A stretch of DNA of 64,000 bases from Mesorhizobium loti R88b (GCF_013170845.1 NZ_CP033367.1:1908501-1972500), one strand, 5' to 3'. Positions 36,526 through 45,706 are shown, numbered from the stretch's first letter. The notes: generated from the letters alone by a model not told the origin. Numbers and translations: made by a program.

Positions 36526-37126
36526 ATTGGCCCGCGCTGGCCGCTATGCCTTGCAGGAGATAGCGGACCATTTTGCGGATCGTTGTCTCAGGCTCGTCGA
36601 GCCGGTTGGTCAGCAGATGCCGCCAGGCATAGGAGGTGACGAGGTCGGCGACCACGGCCGGATCGATATCATCGGCGATCTCGCCCCGTGCCTTGGCGCG
36701 ATCGATGATCTGGCCGGTGTGGGTGCGGCGGCCTTCGGCATATCCGGCAAGAGCGGCGGCCGCGGTTTCATCCGACTGTGCCTCGGCGATCAGCGACCTG
36801 AACACGCTGCCTGACGATGTCTGGCGCCAGTGCGCGAACAGATTGACCAGGAAGCCGACGAGATCCTCTTCCAGTCTTCCGGTATCGGGAATGTCGACGC
36901 GCTTCTGGCGCTGGTAGACGTCAAGCAGCAGTGCCGCCTTGCTCGGCCACCAGCGGTAGATGGTCGGCTTGCCGGCGCGGGCACGGCGCGCCACCGCCTC
37001 GATCGAGAAACCGGCATAGCCGGCCTCGACCAGTACGGCTTCGGCGGCCTCCAGAATGGCTTCGGCGCTGTCGGGATTGCGCCGGGCGCCAATCGATTTG
37101 CGTGCCGGATCCGCGTCCTCGGCCAT
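36524..37126 (-). CDS. TetR-family transcriptional regulator
   Basis: A 200-residue one-component repressor. The N-terminal helix-turn-helix reads AGFSIEAVARRARAGKPTIY followed by RWWPSKAALL, the usual TetR DNA-binding end. The C-terminal part (about 90-195) is an all-helical ligand domain of the TetR_C_11 kind (LFAHWRQTSSGSVFRSLIAE). Ligand and target genes are unknown: neither neighbour is an obvious pump or enzyme target. It lies between the parvulin and caspase-like genes. Confidence 0.9.
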   Translation of the reverse strand: MAEDADPARKSIGARRNPDSAEAILEAAEAVLVEAGYAGFSIEAVARRARAGKPTIYRWWPSKAALLLDVYQRQKRVDIPDTGRLEEDLVGFLVNLFAHWRQTSSGSVFRSLIAEAQSDETAAAALAGYAEGRRTHTGQIIDRAKARGEIADDIDPAVVADLVTSYAWRHLLTNRLDEPETTIRKMVRYLLQGIAASAGQ

Positions 37127-37229
37127 TCCTGATGTCCTCGTTTCAATTTGCCGGCAACGATAAGTGATCCGGCCATGAAACGAAACGCCCCGTTTTCAAG
37201 CGCAGAAGCTTAGCCGCAGGCGATGGCCG

Positions 37230-38456
37230 TCACATCGCCTGTGACGTCTCCGACACGATACGCCACCCATCAACAGTCTTGATCAATTCCAGCGTCACCC
37301 GCGCCTTGCCTGCCACACGCGCCGCCGCCTTGTCCTTTGGTGTGTAGTCGTAGCTCATGGCAAAGACGGCCTGGGCACTGCCCTCACCGTGCGGTGTAAC
37401 CTCCAGGCTGCCTGGTTCCAGGCCAAGCGACCATGAGGCCCATTGCGCGAACCAGTCGCTTTTCACTTTCACGAGCGCTTCGGCATCGTAAGGCGTGCCG
37501 AAGATGGTGGCGGATGGGCCGTAAAGCCGTTTGACGGCCGTGCGCATATCCTTGATGTCCGGCGACAGGTAATCGTCGCGCAGGAACTTCTCGATCGCGC
37601 TTTTGTCGTCGCCGACCGAACGCTCGAGCGTCGCCACTTGTGTCGAGGGCTCAGGGGCCGCGGCTGGCGCGGGCGGTTTCACCGGCTCGCCGCTCGGCAC
37701 AAACTCGAAGCGTTCGAGCAGCGAGCCCTGTTCCCAGGGGCGCTGGCTTTCGCGCGTCTGCGAAACCACGTCGCGGCGCACCGCGATCATCATGTCGTTG
37801 ATGCTCTGGCCGGGTTCGGCGATGTGCCGCAAAAGCGCGGCGGCGAAGGGCGAGTTGCGCCCGCTCCCGTCCATGGCGACAGCGCCCGGTGCCGTCGAGA
37901 AGGCGATGAAGGAGCCGCGCGTCGAATCGAACTGTGCCAGGCCGGCGAGTGCCGTCGCCGACCGCGTCGTGGCGGTGCGGCTCAGGCTGCGGGCAAACGG
38001 GTTGTTGCGGCAGGCATCGAGAAACACCAGGCTGACCTTGGTCTGCTGTTCCATGATGTCGAGGATTTCGTCGATCGGCACCGCTTCGAGCTGCAGCTTC
38101 ACCGGCATGTCCAGCCTGGCGTCGACCGGCACGATGTAATTGCGCCCGTCGACCTGCAGGCCATGGCCGGCATAGTAGAACAGCCCGACACCGGCGCCTT
38201 CGAGCGCATCCGAGAACTCGCCGATGCTGCGTTCAAGCTCGCGCTTGCCGAGGTCGTTGCCTTCGATGACCTCGAAACCGATGGAACGCAGTTTGTCGGC
38301 GATGTCGAGTGCGTCGTTGACCGGATTGGCCAGCGTGCCAGCCTCGGCATAGGTGCCGTTGCCGATGACGAGCGCCACGCGCCGCTGCGGCTCAGCGTCG
38401 GCGCTCAGCAGCAAAAGTCCCAGAAATGCCCATGCGAGGATCGCAAGCCTGCCCAT
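37230..38456 (-). CDS. Exported caspase-family (peptidase C14) protein
   Basis: A 408-residue protein with an N-terminal signal sequence ([18 protein letters not shown]). The caspase-like domain has the catalytic dyad: H98 in FYYAGHGLQ and C149 in [10 protein letters not shown]. After an alanine/proline linker (about residue 270) a C-terminal domain of about 110 residues ([20 protein letters not shown] to [11 protein letters not shown]) resembles an NTF2-like fold. The ATG at 38456 is chosen because it starts the signal. Bacterial orthocaspases of this type are seldom characterised; exported forms may process or sense envelope proteins. Confidence 0.87.
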   Translation of the reverse strand: MGRLAILAWAFLGLLLLSADAEPQRRVALVIGNGTYAEAGTLANPVNDALDIADKLRSIGFEVIEGNDLGKRELERSIGEFSDALEGAGVGLFYYAGHGLQVDGRNYIVPVDARLDMPVKLQLEAVPIDEILDIMEQQTKVSLVFLDACRNNPFARSLSRTATTRSATALAGLAQFDSTRGSFIAFSTAPGAVAMDGSGRNSPFAAALLRHIAEPGQSINDMMIAVRRDVVSQTRESQRPWEQGSLLERFEFVPSGEPVKPPAPAAAPEPSTQVATLERSVGDDKSAIEKFLRDDYLSPDIKDMRTAVKRLYGPSATIFGTPYDAEALVKVKSDWFAQWASWSLGLEPGSLEVTPHGEGSAQAVFAMSYDYTPKDKAAARVAGKARVTLELIKTVDGWRIVSETSQAM

Positions 38457-38621
38457 GGGGCAATCATAGCGCCACAGGCCCCCGCGACGCCAACAGAATT
38501 GAAATGCAAGCTTAATTCGCGGTGGTTGCCGCCCCGGCAGGCGCGGCGAAAACGCCCTTGCGCCCGCGCGCCGTATCGGGCAAACCGGCCTTCCCTTGCG
38601 AATTTCCCGCCCGAGGTCCCC

Positions 38622-39863
38622 ATGTCCACGACGATTTCGCCGCTCGCGCCGAAGAAATACCCCAAAATGCCTGTCATTGAAGGGGTGCGCATCGCCACCG
38701 CCGAAGCGGGGATAAAGTACAAGAACCGCACCGATCTGCTGGCTATGGTCTTCGACGCGGGCACAGCGGTCGCCGGCGTGTTCACGAAGTCGAAATGCCC
38801 TTCGGCGCCGGTCGATTTTTGCCGGCAGAACCTTGGCGCCGGCAAGGCTCGGGTGCTGATCGTCAATTCCGGCAACGCCAACGCCTTCACCGGCAAGAAA
38901 GGCCGCGAGTCCACCGCGCTGACCGGCGAGGCGGCGGCCAAGGCGGCCGGCTGCACGGCTGGCGAGGTGTTCCTCGCCTCGACCGGTGTCATCGGCGAGC
39001 CGCTCGACACAACCAAGTTCAGCCATCTGCTCGCCGGGCTGGTCAGCAACGGCAAACCGGACCTGTGGACCGAGGCGGCAAAAGCCATCATGACCACGGA
39101 TACCTATCCGAAAGTGGCGACGCAGACGGTCAAGCTCGGCGACACCGATGTCACCATCAACGGCATTTCCAAGGGCGCCGGCATGATCGCGCCCGACATG
39201 GCGACGATGCTGTCCTTCATCGCCACCGACGCGCCGATCGCAGCGCCCGTGCTGCAGGATCTGTTGTCGCGCGGCACCGCCAAGACCTTCAACGCGGTGA
39301 CCGTCGACAGCGACACCTCGACCAGCGACACACTGCTGATCTTTGCCACCGGCAAGGCCGCGAAGCGTGGCGCGCCTGAGATCACCGATCCCAAGGATGC
39401 CCGGCTCGGCCAGTTCCGCCGGGCGCTAAACAAGGTGCTGAAGTCGCTGGCGCTGCAAGTGGTGCGCGACGGCGAGGGCGCCCGCAAGCAGGTTGAAGTC
39501 ACCGTCACCGGTGCGAAGTCGGCCCGCTCGGCCAAGCGCATCGCGCTGTCGATCGCCAATTCGCCGCTGGTCAAGACGGCGGTTGCCGGCGAGGACGCCA
39601 ATTGGGGCCGTGTCGTCATGGCCGTCGGCAAGGCCGGCGAGCCCGCCGACCGCGACCGGCTGTCGATCTGGTTCGGCGACAACCGGCTGGCGCATGAGGG
39701 CGAGCGCGACCCGGCCTATTCGGAAGAAAAGACCTCGGCCTACATGAAGCGCGACGATATCCTCATCCGCGCCGATATCGGCATTGGCCGCGGCAAGGCG
39801 ACGGTGTGGACCTGCGATCTCACCAAGGAATATGTCGCCATCAATGGCGACTACCGGAGCTGA
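38622..39863 (+). CDS. argJ: Bifunctional ornithine acetyltransferase / N-acetylglutamate synthase
   Basis: Enzyme of 413 residues that recycles the acetyl group in arginine biosynthesis, moving it from N-acetylornithine to glutamate. It is made as a proenzyme cut before the nucleophile threonine: the site lies in [14 protein letters not shown], with T195 the predicted nucleophile. [11 protein letters not shown], the [20 protein letters not shown] segment and the C-terminal [15 protein letters not shown] are family signatures. A longer upstream frame is not used because the normal [14 protein letters not shown] start is at 38622. The next gene follows closely. Confidence 0.96.
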   Translation: MSTTISPLAPKKYPKMPVIEGVRIATAEAGIKYKNRTDLLAMVFDAGTAVAGVFTKSKCPSAPVDFCRQNLGAGKARVLIVNSGNANAFTGKKGRESTALTGEAAAKAAGCTAGEVFLASTGVIGEPLDTTKFSHLLAGLVSNGKPDLWTEAAKAIMTTDTYPKVATQTVKLGDTDVTINGISKGAGMIAPDMATMLSFIATDAPIAAPVLQDLLSRGTAKTFNAVTVDSDTSTSDTLLIFATGKAAKRGAPEITDPKDARLGQFRRALNKVLKSLALQVVRDGEGARKQVEVTVTGAKSARSAKRIALSIANSPLVKTAVAGEDANWGRVVMAVGKAGEPADRDRLSIWFGDNRLAHEGERDPAYSEEKTSAYMKRDDILIRADIGIGRGKATVWTCDLTKEYVAINGDYRS

Positions 39864-39892
39864 CGGTTTTGGCTTCCAGGCATCCGGCAAGC

Positions 39893-40645
39893 ATGCTCGC
39901 GATCGTGCGCCGCTACGAGGCGGCCGGCTTTCGCGCCTGGCCGGCAGCGGCCGTCCACTATGACGGCACCTGGGTGGTGCGGCTGACCGCCGGCCATCCG
40001 GCCAAGCGGCTGAATTCGGTCAACCCGCTCGATCCCGGCGACATCCAGCACATGGCCGACCGCATCGGCCGCGCCAGCCGCCGTTTCGACGCCTATGGAA
40101 GACCGTTGACGTTCCGCATGTCGCCGCTGTCGGGACCCGACCTGGCCAGCCATCTCGACAAGGAGGGCTGGAGCCGGTTCGACGAATCGCTGGTCATGCG
40201 GCTGCCGCTGGCCGATGCCCAGCTTGATGCCGCCATGGACCAGATTCCGCTCAAGGACATCAGCCGCTTCATCGGCGCATTGCTCAAGGTCAGCTGCTCG
40301 GACGTTTCGCTGCGGCCCGGCCTGTCGGAGATCATTGGCGCCATCCAGCCGGAGGCAGGGCTGTTTGCGCTCGAGGATGGAGCCGAGGCGCTGGCGACGC
40401 TGATCTGCGTGCATGACGGCGATCTCGCCGGCCTGTTCGAGGTCGCCACCGACAAGGCGGCGCGCAACAAGGGCCACGGCCGTAACCTGATCCTGTCGGC
40501 GCTGAAATGGGCAAGGCTGCGCGGCGCACGCGAAGCCTGGCTGCAGGTCGAGGCCGGTAACGTGCCGGCATTGGCGCTCTATCGCTCGCTAGGCTTCGAG
40601 GAAGTCTACCGCTACCACTATCGCCGGCCGCCTGGTCATGAGTGA
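39893..40645 (+). CDS. GNAT-family N-acetyltransferase
   Basis: A 250-residue acetyltransferase. The C-terminal GNAT core (about 130-245) has VATDKAARNKGHGRNLILSA, the acetyl-CoA-binding R/Q-x-x-G-x-G/A-type loop, and ends with the typical VEAGNVPALALYRSLGFEEV. The N-terminal 110 residues are a separate domain, as in two-part GNATs. The ATG at 39893 is used; a TTG at 39869 with GGAG upstream is an equally possible start. It follows argJ by 29 bases and precedes mutT, probably in one operon. Substrate unknown. Confidence 0.87.
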   Translation: MLAIVRRYEAAGFRAWPAAAVHYDGTWVVRLTAGHPAKRLNSVNPLDPGDIQHMADRIGRASRRFDAYGRPLTFRMSPLSGPDLASHLDKEGWSRFDESLVMRLPLADAQLDAAMDQIPLKDISRFIGALLKVSCSDVSLRPGLSEIIGAIQPEAGLFALEDGAEALATLICVHDGDLAGLFEVATDKAARNKGHGRNLILSALKWARLRGAREAWLQVEAGNVPALALYRSLGFEEVYRYHYRRPPGHE

Positions 40646-40653
40646 AGTTGGGC

Positions 40654-41076
40654 ATGAATGACGTCGTGAATGCCGGCAAGCGCCTGCTGCTGGTCGCCGC
40701 CTGTGCGCTGGTCGACGCCGACGGCCGTGTGCTGCTGGCGCAGCGGCCAGAAGGCAAGCAGCTTGCCGGCCTGTGGGAATTTCCCGGCGGCAAGGTCGAA
40801 CCCGGCGAGACGCCGGAGCAATGCATCATCCGCGAGCTGCAAGAGGAGATCGGCATCGAGACCGACATTCCGTGCCTGGCGCCACTCACCTTCGCCAGCC
40901 ATTCCTATGACGACTTCCATCTGTTGATGCCGCTGTTCGTCTGCCGCCGCTTTCGTGGCATCGCCCAGCCCCGGGAAGGGCAGGCGTTGAAATGGGTGCG
41001 GCCAAAACAGATGCGCGACTATCCAATGCCGCCGGCCGACGCGCCGCTGATCCCGTTCCTCATCGATCTCCTGTGA
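40654..41076 (+). CDS. mutT: 8-oxo-dGTP diphosphatase (MutT-type Nudix hydrolase)
   Basis: A 140-residue Nudix enzyme that removes oxidised guanine nucleotides from the dNTP pool. The Nudix box GGKVEPGETPEQCIIRELQE continuing EIGI fits the GX5EX7REUXEEXGU pattern, with R60, E61, E64 and E65 in place. ATG 40654 is used; a GTG at 40642 is a longer alternative. It follows the GNAT gene by 8 bases. Confidence 0.92.
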   Translation: MNDVVNAGKRLLLVAACALVDADGRVLLAQRPEGKQLAGLWEFPGGKVEPGETPEQCIIRELQEEIGIETDIPCLAPLTFASHSYDDFHLLMPLFVCRRFRGIAQPREGQALKWVRPKQMRDYPMPPADAPLIPFLIDLL

Positions 41077-41201
41077 GCATCGGGACTAAGGGGCCACGGT
41101 CCATATCAGCCAGCGTTAATGGAAGATTTATCTGATCATGAAAAATTGACCCATGGCCGCGTCATGATGGCCACGTCGCCTTTTCGCTGGGGAGCGATCG
41201 T

Positions 41202-41516
41202 ATGAGCCTGGACAGGGATTGGGATTCGATCCGGCCCGACCGCGGTTTTCGCGCCGCCGATGCCGGCATGGGCATCCTGCGCATCACACTGCTGTTTGGC
41301 TCGGCCGCGGTGGCACTGGCCCTGATCGCGACACCTTTCCTCGACAGCGGGACGCGCTCGCAAGCGGCCCGCAATGACTTTCCCGGCCTCGACATGACGG
41401 CCACCGGCTCGATCGGTCATCGCAGCACCTATACGGTGCGCCGCAGTGTGCTGCAGTCGCAGCCCGATTCAGTCTGCATTATCGCGTCCGACGGCAAGAC
41501 CAGCGGCGACTGCTGA
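41202..41516 (+). CDS. Small single-pass membrane protein, unknown
   Basis: A 104-residue protein with one hydrophobic segment (about 25-43, ILRITLLFGSAAVALALIA) and a short soluble C-terminus with two cysteines (SVCIIASDGKTSGDC). GGGGAG lies 9 bases before the ATG. I do not recognise a family. It is the gene before the Flp pilin and, like it, carries TTAA sites upstream, so it may be a partner of pilus or surface functions. Confidence 0.65.
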   Translation: MSLDRDWDSIRPDRGFRAADAGMGILRITLLFGSAAVALALIATPFLDSGTRSQAARNDFPGLDMTATGSIGHRSTYTVRRSVLQSQPDSVCIIASDGKTSGDC

Positions 41517-41521
41517 AATGG

Positions 41522-41589
41522 TTAAGATGTTTTCGAAAGGGCGGCCTTTTCACCGCCTGTTAAGGCTTTGCCGTTAACCTTTCTTAACA
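41522..41589 (+). promoter_or_regulatory. Cluster of TTAA half-sites upstream of the Flp pilin (candidate CtrA region)
   Basis: Four TTAA tetramers occur at 41522, 41560, 41574 and 41584 within 66 bases, in GC-rich DNA where almost none are expected. The last two form TTAACCTTTCTTAAC, one base short of the TTAA-N7-TTAA CtrA box. TGTTAAG/CTTAACA (41558-41564, 41583-41589) also form a hairpin. The Caulobacter pilin gene pilA is CtrA-controlled, so this is a plausible cell-cycle control site. Confidence 0.4.
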
Positions 41590-41626
41590 GATCGGCGGTA
41601 AGGTTCCGGCACGGGGGATTGAGGTG

Positions 41627-41812
41627 ATGAAAACATTGCTGCTGCGCTTTCTGAAGGACGAGACTGGTGCCACGGTCGTCGAGTACGCCCTGATCGTCGC
41701 AGTGGTGTCCCTGACAATCATTGGTGGCATCGGCCAGGTCTTCAACCAGATAAGCTGGATGTTCAGCAACAGTGGGAGCAGGCTCGCGAACGCTTTCGCA
41801 CCTTCACCTTGA
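41627..41812 (+). CDS. Flp-family type IVb pilin
   Basis: A 61-residue prepilin. The class III motif GATVVEYAL has cleavage after G14 and glutamate at position +5 (E19), followed by one hydrophobic helix (LIVAVVSLTIIGGIG). It would be cleaved by a CpaA/TadV peptidase and assembled by a Tad system, none of which is within the window, so this is a pilin gene separate from its machinery. ATG 41627 follows GAGG closely; a GTG at 41624 is in frame directly before. Confidence 0.87.
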   Translation: MKTLLLRFLKDETGATVVEYALIVAVVSLTIIGGIGQVFNQISWMFSNSGSRLANAFAPSP

Positions 41813-41833
41813 AGTTAGCCCTGTCGGTACAGG

Positions 41834-42694
41834 TCAATTTTCTTCAGGCCCCTCCAGTATAGCTTTCAGCGAGACCTTGGCTGAACCTGGCTTCAGCGGT
41901 TTTTGCTGCGACGCATCGGGCGCCCAGCCGGACATCCAGATCATCGAGAAACTTGCCCGGACCCGACCGTCGGGATCGGAAAAACGCTTGGCGTAGATTT
42001 CCGCGGCCCTCGCAAACAGCTGGCGTGAGCCCGGCCGCCGGCTGCGATCGGCGAGAGCGCTGGTTTCGCCCATGGCGCGCAGGTCGGCCATCAGGGCAAA
42101 CAGGCTGGCGTAGCGCACAGTCACGGTCTCCACATCGGCGACCGGCAACGCAAGACCGGCACGCTGCAGAAGCGCTCCGGCATCGCGCACGTCGGTGAAC
42201 GGGATGACGCGCGGGCTTGCGCCACCGTAAAGCTCGGTCTCGGCCGCAAGCAGGCTTTCGCGCAACTCGCCCAGTGTGCCGGCGCCGGCGAAGGCACCGA
42301 GGAAAAGCCCGTCCGGCCGCAGCGCGCGGCGGATCTGGATCAGCATGCCGGGAATGTCGTTCATCGCCTGCAGCGACAGTAGCGACACCGCCAGATCGAG
42401 GCTCTGCGGCTCGAAGGGCACGGTTTCCAGCGGTGCGGTCAAGCCGGCGGCCCCATTCAGAAAACCCGCGTCCGTCTCGACACGGACGATATCCCCCACC
42501 TTGCCGCTCGCGGCGAGCACGTCAGCCGCGGCCGGCGTCTGGCAAAACAGCACCGCCGCCTTGCCGAACCTGCGCTCGACGGCACCCAGCCGGTCGGCAA
42601 GATCCTCGGCGGCACGGTTCATCAGGAAATCGGCGCCGTCGACGCGATGAGTGAGCGCGCGCCGCTTGTGCGCCAGCCAGAGATCGGTATCCAT
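41834..42694 (-). CDS. NDUFAF5/BioC-like class I methyltransferase-domain protein
   Basis: A 286-residue protein. The N-terminal LWLAHKRRALTHRVDGADFL and the SLDLAVSLLSLQAMNDIPGM and RRALRPDGLFLGAFAGAGTL segments match the alphaproteobacterial relatives of mitochondrial NDUFAF5, which hydroxylates an arginine in complex I. The glycine-rich SAM motif region is degenerate (AVLFCQTPAAADVLAASG), as in that family. It starts at ATG 42694 and is divergent from comF. Function in bacteria is inferred. Confidence 0.82.
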   Translation of the reverse strand: MDTDLWLAHKRRALTHRVDGADFLMNRAAEDLADRLGAVERRFGKAAVLFCQTPAAADVLAASGKVGDIVRVETDAGFLNGAAGLTAPLETVPFEPQSLDLAVSLLSLQAMNDIPGMLIQIRRALRPDGLFLGAFAGAGTLGELRESLLAAETELYGGASPRVIPFTDVRDAGALLQRAGLALPVADVETVTVRYASLFALMADLRAMGETSALADRSRRPGSRQLFARAAEIYAKRFSDPDGRVRASFSMIWMSGWAPDASQQKPLKPGSAKVSLKAILEGPEEN

Positions 42695-42746
42695 TATCGG
42701 CTGCAACGGGCGGATCCTTGTTTGTCGACGCCCCGATGTAATTGGT

Positions 42747-43571
42747 ATGGTGGCGCGAAGGACCAACCACGTGGCCGATCCGATGCTGGAGATCAAGTCA
42801 ATTGGGATCAGGAAGCTCACCCGATCGGCTTTCGGCTGGCCGGCGCGCATCCTGTTTCCGCCGGTCTGCGCCGGTTGCCGCCGGCACGTTTCCCAGCCCG
42901 GTGTGCTGTGCGGCGCCTGCTGGCCGAAGCTGCGGCTTCTGGAACGGCCGTGGTGCCCGGTGATGGGCACGCCCTTCACCCACCATATGGGCGAGGGCTT
43001 TCTCTCGGCCGAGGCGATCGCCGATCCCCCGCCCTTCGAGCGGGCGCGGGCCGCCGTTGCCTATTCCGGCGTTGCTCGTCAGATGGTGCAAGGGCTGAAA
43101 TACCAGGATCGTACCGATTTGGCACCTTGGATGGCGCGCTGGATGGTGCGCGCCGGCGCCGACCTCATCGCCGAGGCCGATGTGGTGGTGCCGGTGCCGC
43201 TGCACTGGCGGCGTTTCTTCAGGCGGCGGTTCAACCAGTCGGCGGAATTGGCACGTTCGGTTTGCGAACTCAGTGGGCTGTCTTTCGCGCCTTCCGCCAT
43301 GCGGCGCGTGAAACTCACGCGCCAGCAGGTCGGGCTGGAGCGGCAGGAGCGCGAGGAGAATGTTCGTGCCGCCTTTCGAGTGCCCGCCGAGGCGGAAATC
43401 GAAATCGCCGGCCGCAGGGTGCTTCTGATCGACGATGTCTACACCACCGGCGCCACCGTGCGTGCGGCAACCAAGGCGCTGAAAAGGGGAGGTGCGGCCG
43501 GCGTCGACGTGCTGACCTTCGCGCGTGTGTTGCCGGGGGACTTCCGGGCGGACGAGTCCGCGACTATATAA
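42747..43571 (+). CDS. comF: ComF-family phosphoribosyltransferase-like protein
   Basis: A protein of about 274 residues with an N-terminal zinc-ribbon (CAGC...CGAC) and a C-terminal phosphoribosyltransferase fold with the PRPP loop VLLIDDVYTTGATV. ComF-type proteins act in DNA uptake in competent species, but rhizobial ones have no proven role. Start 42747 or ATG 42783 are both possible, with no clear ribosome-binding site. First of a run with grxC, nitrilase and DUF1178 genes. Confidence 0.87.
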   Translation: MVARRTNHVADPMLEIKSIGIRKLTRSAFGWPARILFPPVCAGCRRHVSQPGVLCGACWPKLRLLERPWCPVMGTPFTHHMGEGFLSAEAIADPPPFERARAAVAYSGVARQMVQGLKYQDRTDLAPWMARWMVRAGADLIAEADVVVPVPLHWRRFFRRRFNQSAELARSVCELSGLSFAPSAMRRVKLTRQQVGLERQEREENVRAAFRVPAEAEIEIAGRRVLLIDDVYTTGATVRAATKALKRGGAAGVDVLTFARVLPGDFRADESATI

Positions 43572-43597
43572 GTCGGCAAGGAAAGCGGAAATTCGTC

Positions 43598-43867
43598 ATG
43601 GTCGATGTCACCATCTACACGCGCATGATGTGCGGCTACTGCACGGCAGCCAAACGGTTGCTGGAGCGCAAGGGCGTCACTTATACCGAGCATGACGCTT
43701 CGTTTTCGCCGGAATTGCGCCAGGAGATGATTTCGCGGGCGCACGGGCGCACCACCTTTCCGCAGATTTTCATCGGCGACATGCATGTCGGCGGCTGCGA
43801 CGACCTTCATGAGCTGGAGGCCGAAGGCCGGCTCGACAAGATGCTCGCCAACGGCGCAACGATTTGA
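43598..43867 (+). CDS. grxC: Glutaredoxin 3
   Basis: An 89-residue thiol-disulfide oxidoreductase with the dithiol site CGYC (C12-C15) and the cis-proline motif TTFPQIFI, then GGCDDLHELEAEG, the glutathione-binding part. It reduces protein and ribonucleotide-reductase disulfides using glutathione. It starts 27 bases after comF. Confidence 0.95.
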   Translation: MVDVTIYTRMMCGYCTAAKRLLERKGVTYTEHDASFSPELRQEMISRAHGRTTFPQIFIGDMHVGGCDDLHELEAEGRLDKMLANGATI

Positions 43868-43877
43868 GGGTTTGACG

Positions 43878-44744
43878 ATGGGTGTTTTCAAGGCCGCTGC
43901 GATCCAGATGCGTTCAGGCGAGAGTCCCGAACGCAATGCGGTCGATCTCGAACGGCTGGTGCGTGAGGCGGCAGGCCAGGGTGCGACCTACATCCAGACG
44001 CCGGAAATGACCGGGGCATTGATCCGCGACAAGGAAGCGCGCGCCGCTTCCTTCACCTCCGAGGACAAGGACATCGTCGTCGCGACCGCGCGCCGGCTGG
44101 CGCGCGAACTCGGCGTCTTCCTGCATATCGGCTCGACCGCCATCCTGCGCGCCGACGGCAAGCTCGCCAACCGGGCGCTGCTGTTTGGTCCGGACGGTGC
44201 CACGCTGGCCACCTATGACAAGATCCACATGTTCGATGTCGATCTCGACAATGGCGAGAGCTGGCGCGAATCCGCCGCGTACGAGCCGGGCACCGAGGCT
44301 GTCGTGACCGAGGTCGCGGGCGCGAAATTGGGATTCGCGGTCTGCTACGACCTGCGGTTCCCGCAACTGTTCCGTGCCGAGGCGCTGGCAGGGGCCGACG
44401 TTTTGACCGTGCCCGCCGCCTTCACCCGCCAGACCGGCGAAGCGCACTGGCACGTGCTGCTGAGAGCCCGTGCCATCGAGAACGGCGCCTATGTTATCGC
44501 CGCCGCGCAAGGCGGCCTGCATGAGGACGGCCGCGAGACCTATGGCCATTCGCTGATCGTCGATCCTTGGGGCCGTATCGTCGCCGAAGCCGCGCATGAC
44601 GAGCCGGCGGTGATCGTCGCCGAGATCGATCCGGCGCAGTCGCTTGCAGCGCGCAAGAAGATTCCGAATTTGAAGAATGCGCGTGATTTCACCATCAATG
44701 CCGGCGCAGTGGAGGCGCCGCGTCTCCGGGGTGCGGCCTCTTGA
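43878..44744 (+). CDS. Nitrilase-superfamily carbon-nitrogen hydrolase (NIT1/NIT2-like)
   Basis: A 288-residue amidase. The catalytic triad is present: E43 in TPEMTG, K115 in YDKIHMFDV, C156 in AVCYDLRFPQLF. Close relatives are deaminated-glutathione amidases and omega-amidases (Nit1/Nit2), fitting its position after grxC. It starts 11 bases after grxC and overlaps the DUF1178 gene by four bases, so translation is coupled. Confidence 0.91.
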   Translation: MGVFKAAAIQMRSGESPERNAVDLERLVREAAGQGATYIQTPEMTGALIRDKEARAASFTSEDKDIVVATARRLARELGVFLHIGSTAILRADGKLANRALLFGPDGATLATYDKIHMFDVDLDNGESWRESAAYEPGTEAVVTEVAGAKLGFAVCYDLRFPQLFRAEALAGADVLTVPAAFTRQTGEAHWHVLLRARAIENGAYVIAAAQGGLHEDGRETYGHSLIVDPWGRIVAEAAHDEPAVIVAEIDPAQSLAARKKIPNLKNARDFTINAGAVEAPRLRGAAS

Positions 44745-45166
44745 TCCGCTTTGCCCTGATCTGCGAGCATGAGCATGAGTTCGAGGGCTGGTTCCGCAGC
44801 AATGACGATTTCGACACCCAGAAGAAGCGCGGCTTTGTCGATTGCCCCAGCTGCGGCTCGCACAAGGTGCAGAAGGCGCTGATGGCGCCGGCTGTCTCCA
44901 CGGCGCGCAAGCAGGAAACCATAGCGCTGGCCATGGGCGAGGCGCAGAAGCAGGCGCTGGCGCAGCTCAAGGCGATGGCCGAGAAAGTGCGCGAGAACGC
45001 CGACTATGTCGGCGACAAGTTCGCCGAGGAAGCGCGCAAAATCCATTTCGGCGAAACCGATGCACGCGGCATCTATGGCGAGGCGACGCTGGACGAGGCC
45101 AAGAGCCTGGCCGAGGATGGCGTCGATTTCATGCCGATCCCGGTGTTTCCGGACGATCGCAACTGA
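44741..45166 (+). CDS. DUF1178-family protein
   Basis: A 141-residue cytoplasmic protein. It begins MIRFALICEHEHEFEGWFRS, has a CPSCGS zinc-type motif near residue 35, and ends with ARGIYGEATLDEAKSLAEDG, all DUF1178 features. The TTG start at 44741 overlaps the preceding stop (TTGA). Function unknown, but the pairing with a Nit-type amidase is common in alphaproteobacteria. Confidence 0.88.
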   Translation: MIRFALICEHEHEFEGWFRSNDDFDTQKKRGFVDCPSCGSHKVQKALMAPAVSTARKQETIALAMGEAQKQALAQLKAMAEKVRENADYVGDKFAEEARKIHFGETDARGIYGEATLDEAKSLAEDGVDFMPIPVFPDDRN

Positions 45167-45170
45167 GCGA

Positions 45171-45656
45171 CTAGCTCAAGCTTCCGATCAATTTGCCAAG
45201 GAGCAGAGCCAGCGTCTCCTGTTCGGCGTTGCTCAGGCCGGCGAGGATTTCATGCTCGTTGGCGACGTGAGCGGTCAGAGCCTCGTCGATTAACGCCAGA
45301 CCTTTTTCAGTCAGCTGCACGACAATGCCGCGCCGGTCGTTGGGGTGCGGGCCGCGTAGGATCAATCCGGCCTTCTCCAGCCGGTCGAGCCGGTTGGTCA
45401 TGGCGCCTGACGTCACCATCGTCGCCTCGTAGAGAGCGGTCGGCGTCAACGCGTAAGGCTGGCCGGAACGGCGCAGCGTCGCCAGCACGTCGAATTCGCC
45501 GGCTTGCAGTCCGAAACGGGCGAACAGCGGGGCGAGGCGGTCATGCGCGATCAGCGACGAGGCTTCGTTCAATCGCCCGAGCACGCCCATCGGCGAGACG
45601 TCCAGGTCCGGCCGCTCCCGTTTCCACTGCTCGATCGCCTTTGCCGCGCGATCCAT
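45171..45656 (-). CDS. MarR-family transcriptional regulator
   Basis: A 161-residue winged-helix regulator. The recognition part reads TPTALYEATMVTSGAMTNRL and the wing DRLEKAGLILRGPHPNDRRG. ATG 45656 is used (a GTG at 45665 is in frame). It is divergent from an EamA transporter across about 118 bases, so it probably represses that transporter and itself, releasing DNA on ligand binding. Confidence 0.9.
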   Translation of the reverse strand: MDRAAKAIEQWKRERPDLDVSPMGVLGRLNEASSLIAHDRLAPLFARFGLQAGEFDVLATLRRSGQPYALTPTALYEATMVTSGAMTNRLDRLEKAGLILRGPHPNDRRGIVVQLTEKGLALIDEALTAHVANEHEILAGLSNAEQETLALLLGKLIGSLS

Positions 45657-45667
45657 ATGTCTCACCG

Positions 45668-45706
45668 TTAAATATATTGACGTTAAGAATCTTTGCGATA
45701 TGTTAT
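45668..45706 (+). promoter_or_regulatory. Candidate EamA promoter with overlapping MarR operator
   Basis: TTGACG (45677-45682) and TGTTAT (45701-45706) are 18 bases apart, a plausible sigma-70 promoter. Direct CGTTAA repeats (45667-45671, 45682-45686) flank the -35 hexamer, a position where a MarR dimer would block polymerase. AT-rich compared with surroundings. Binding is inferred. Confidence 0.45.
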
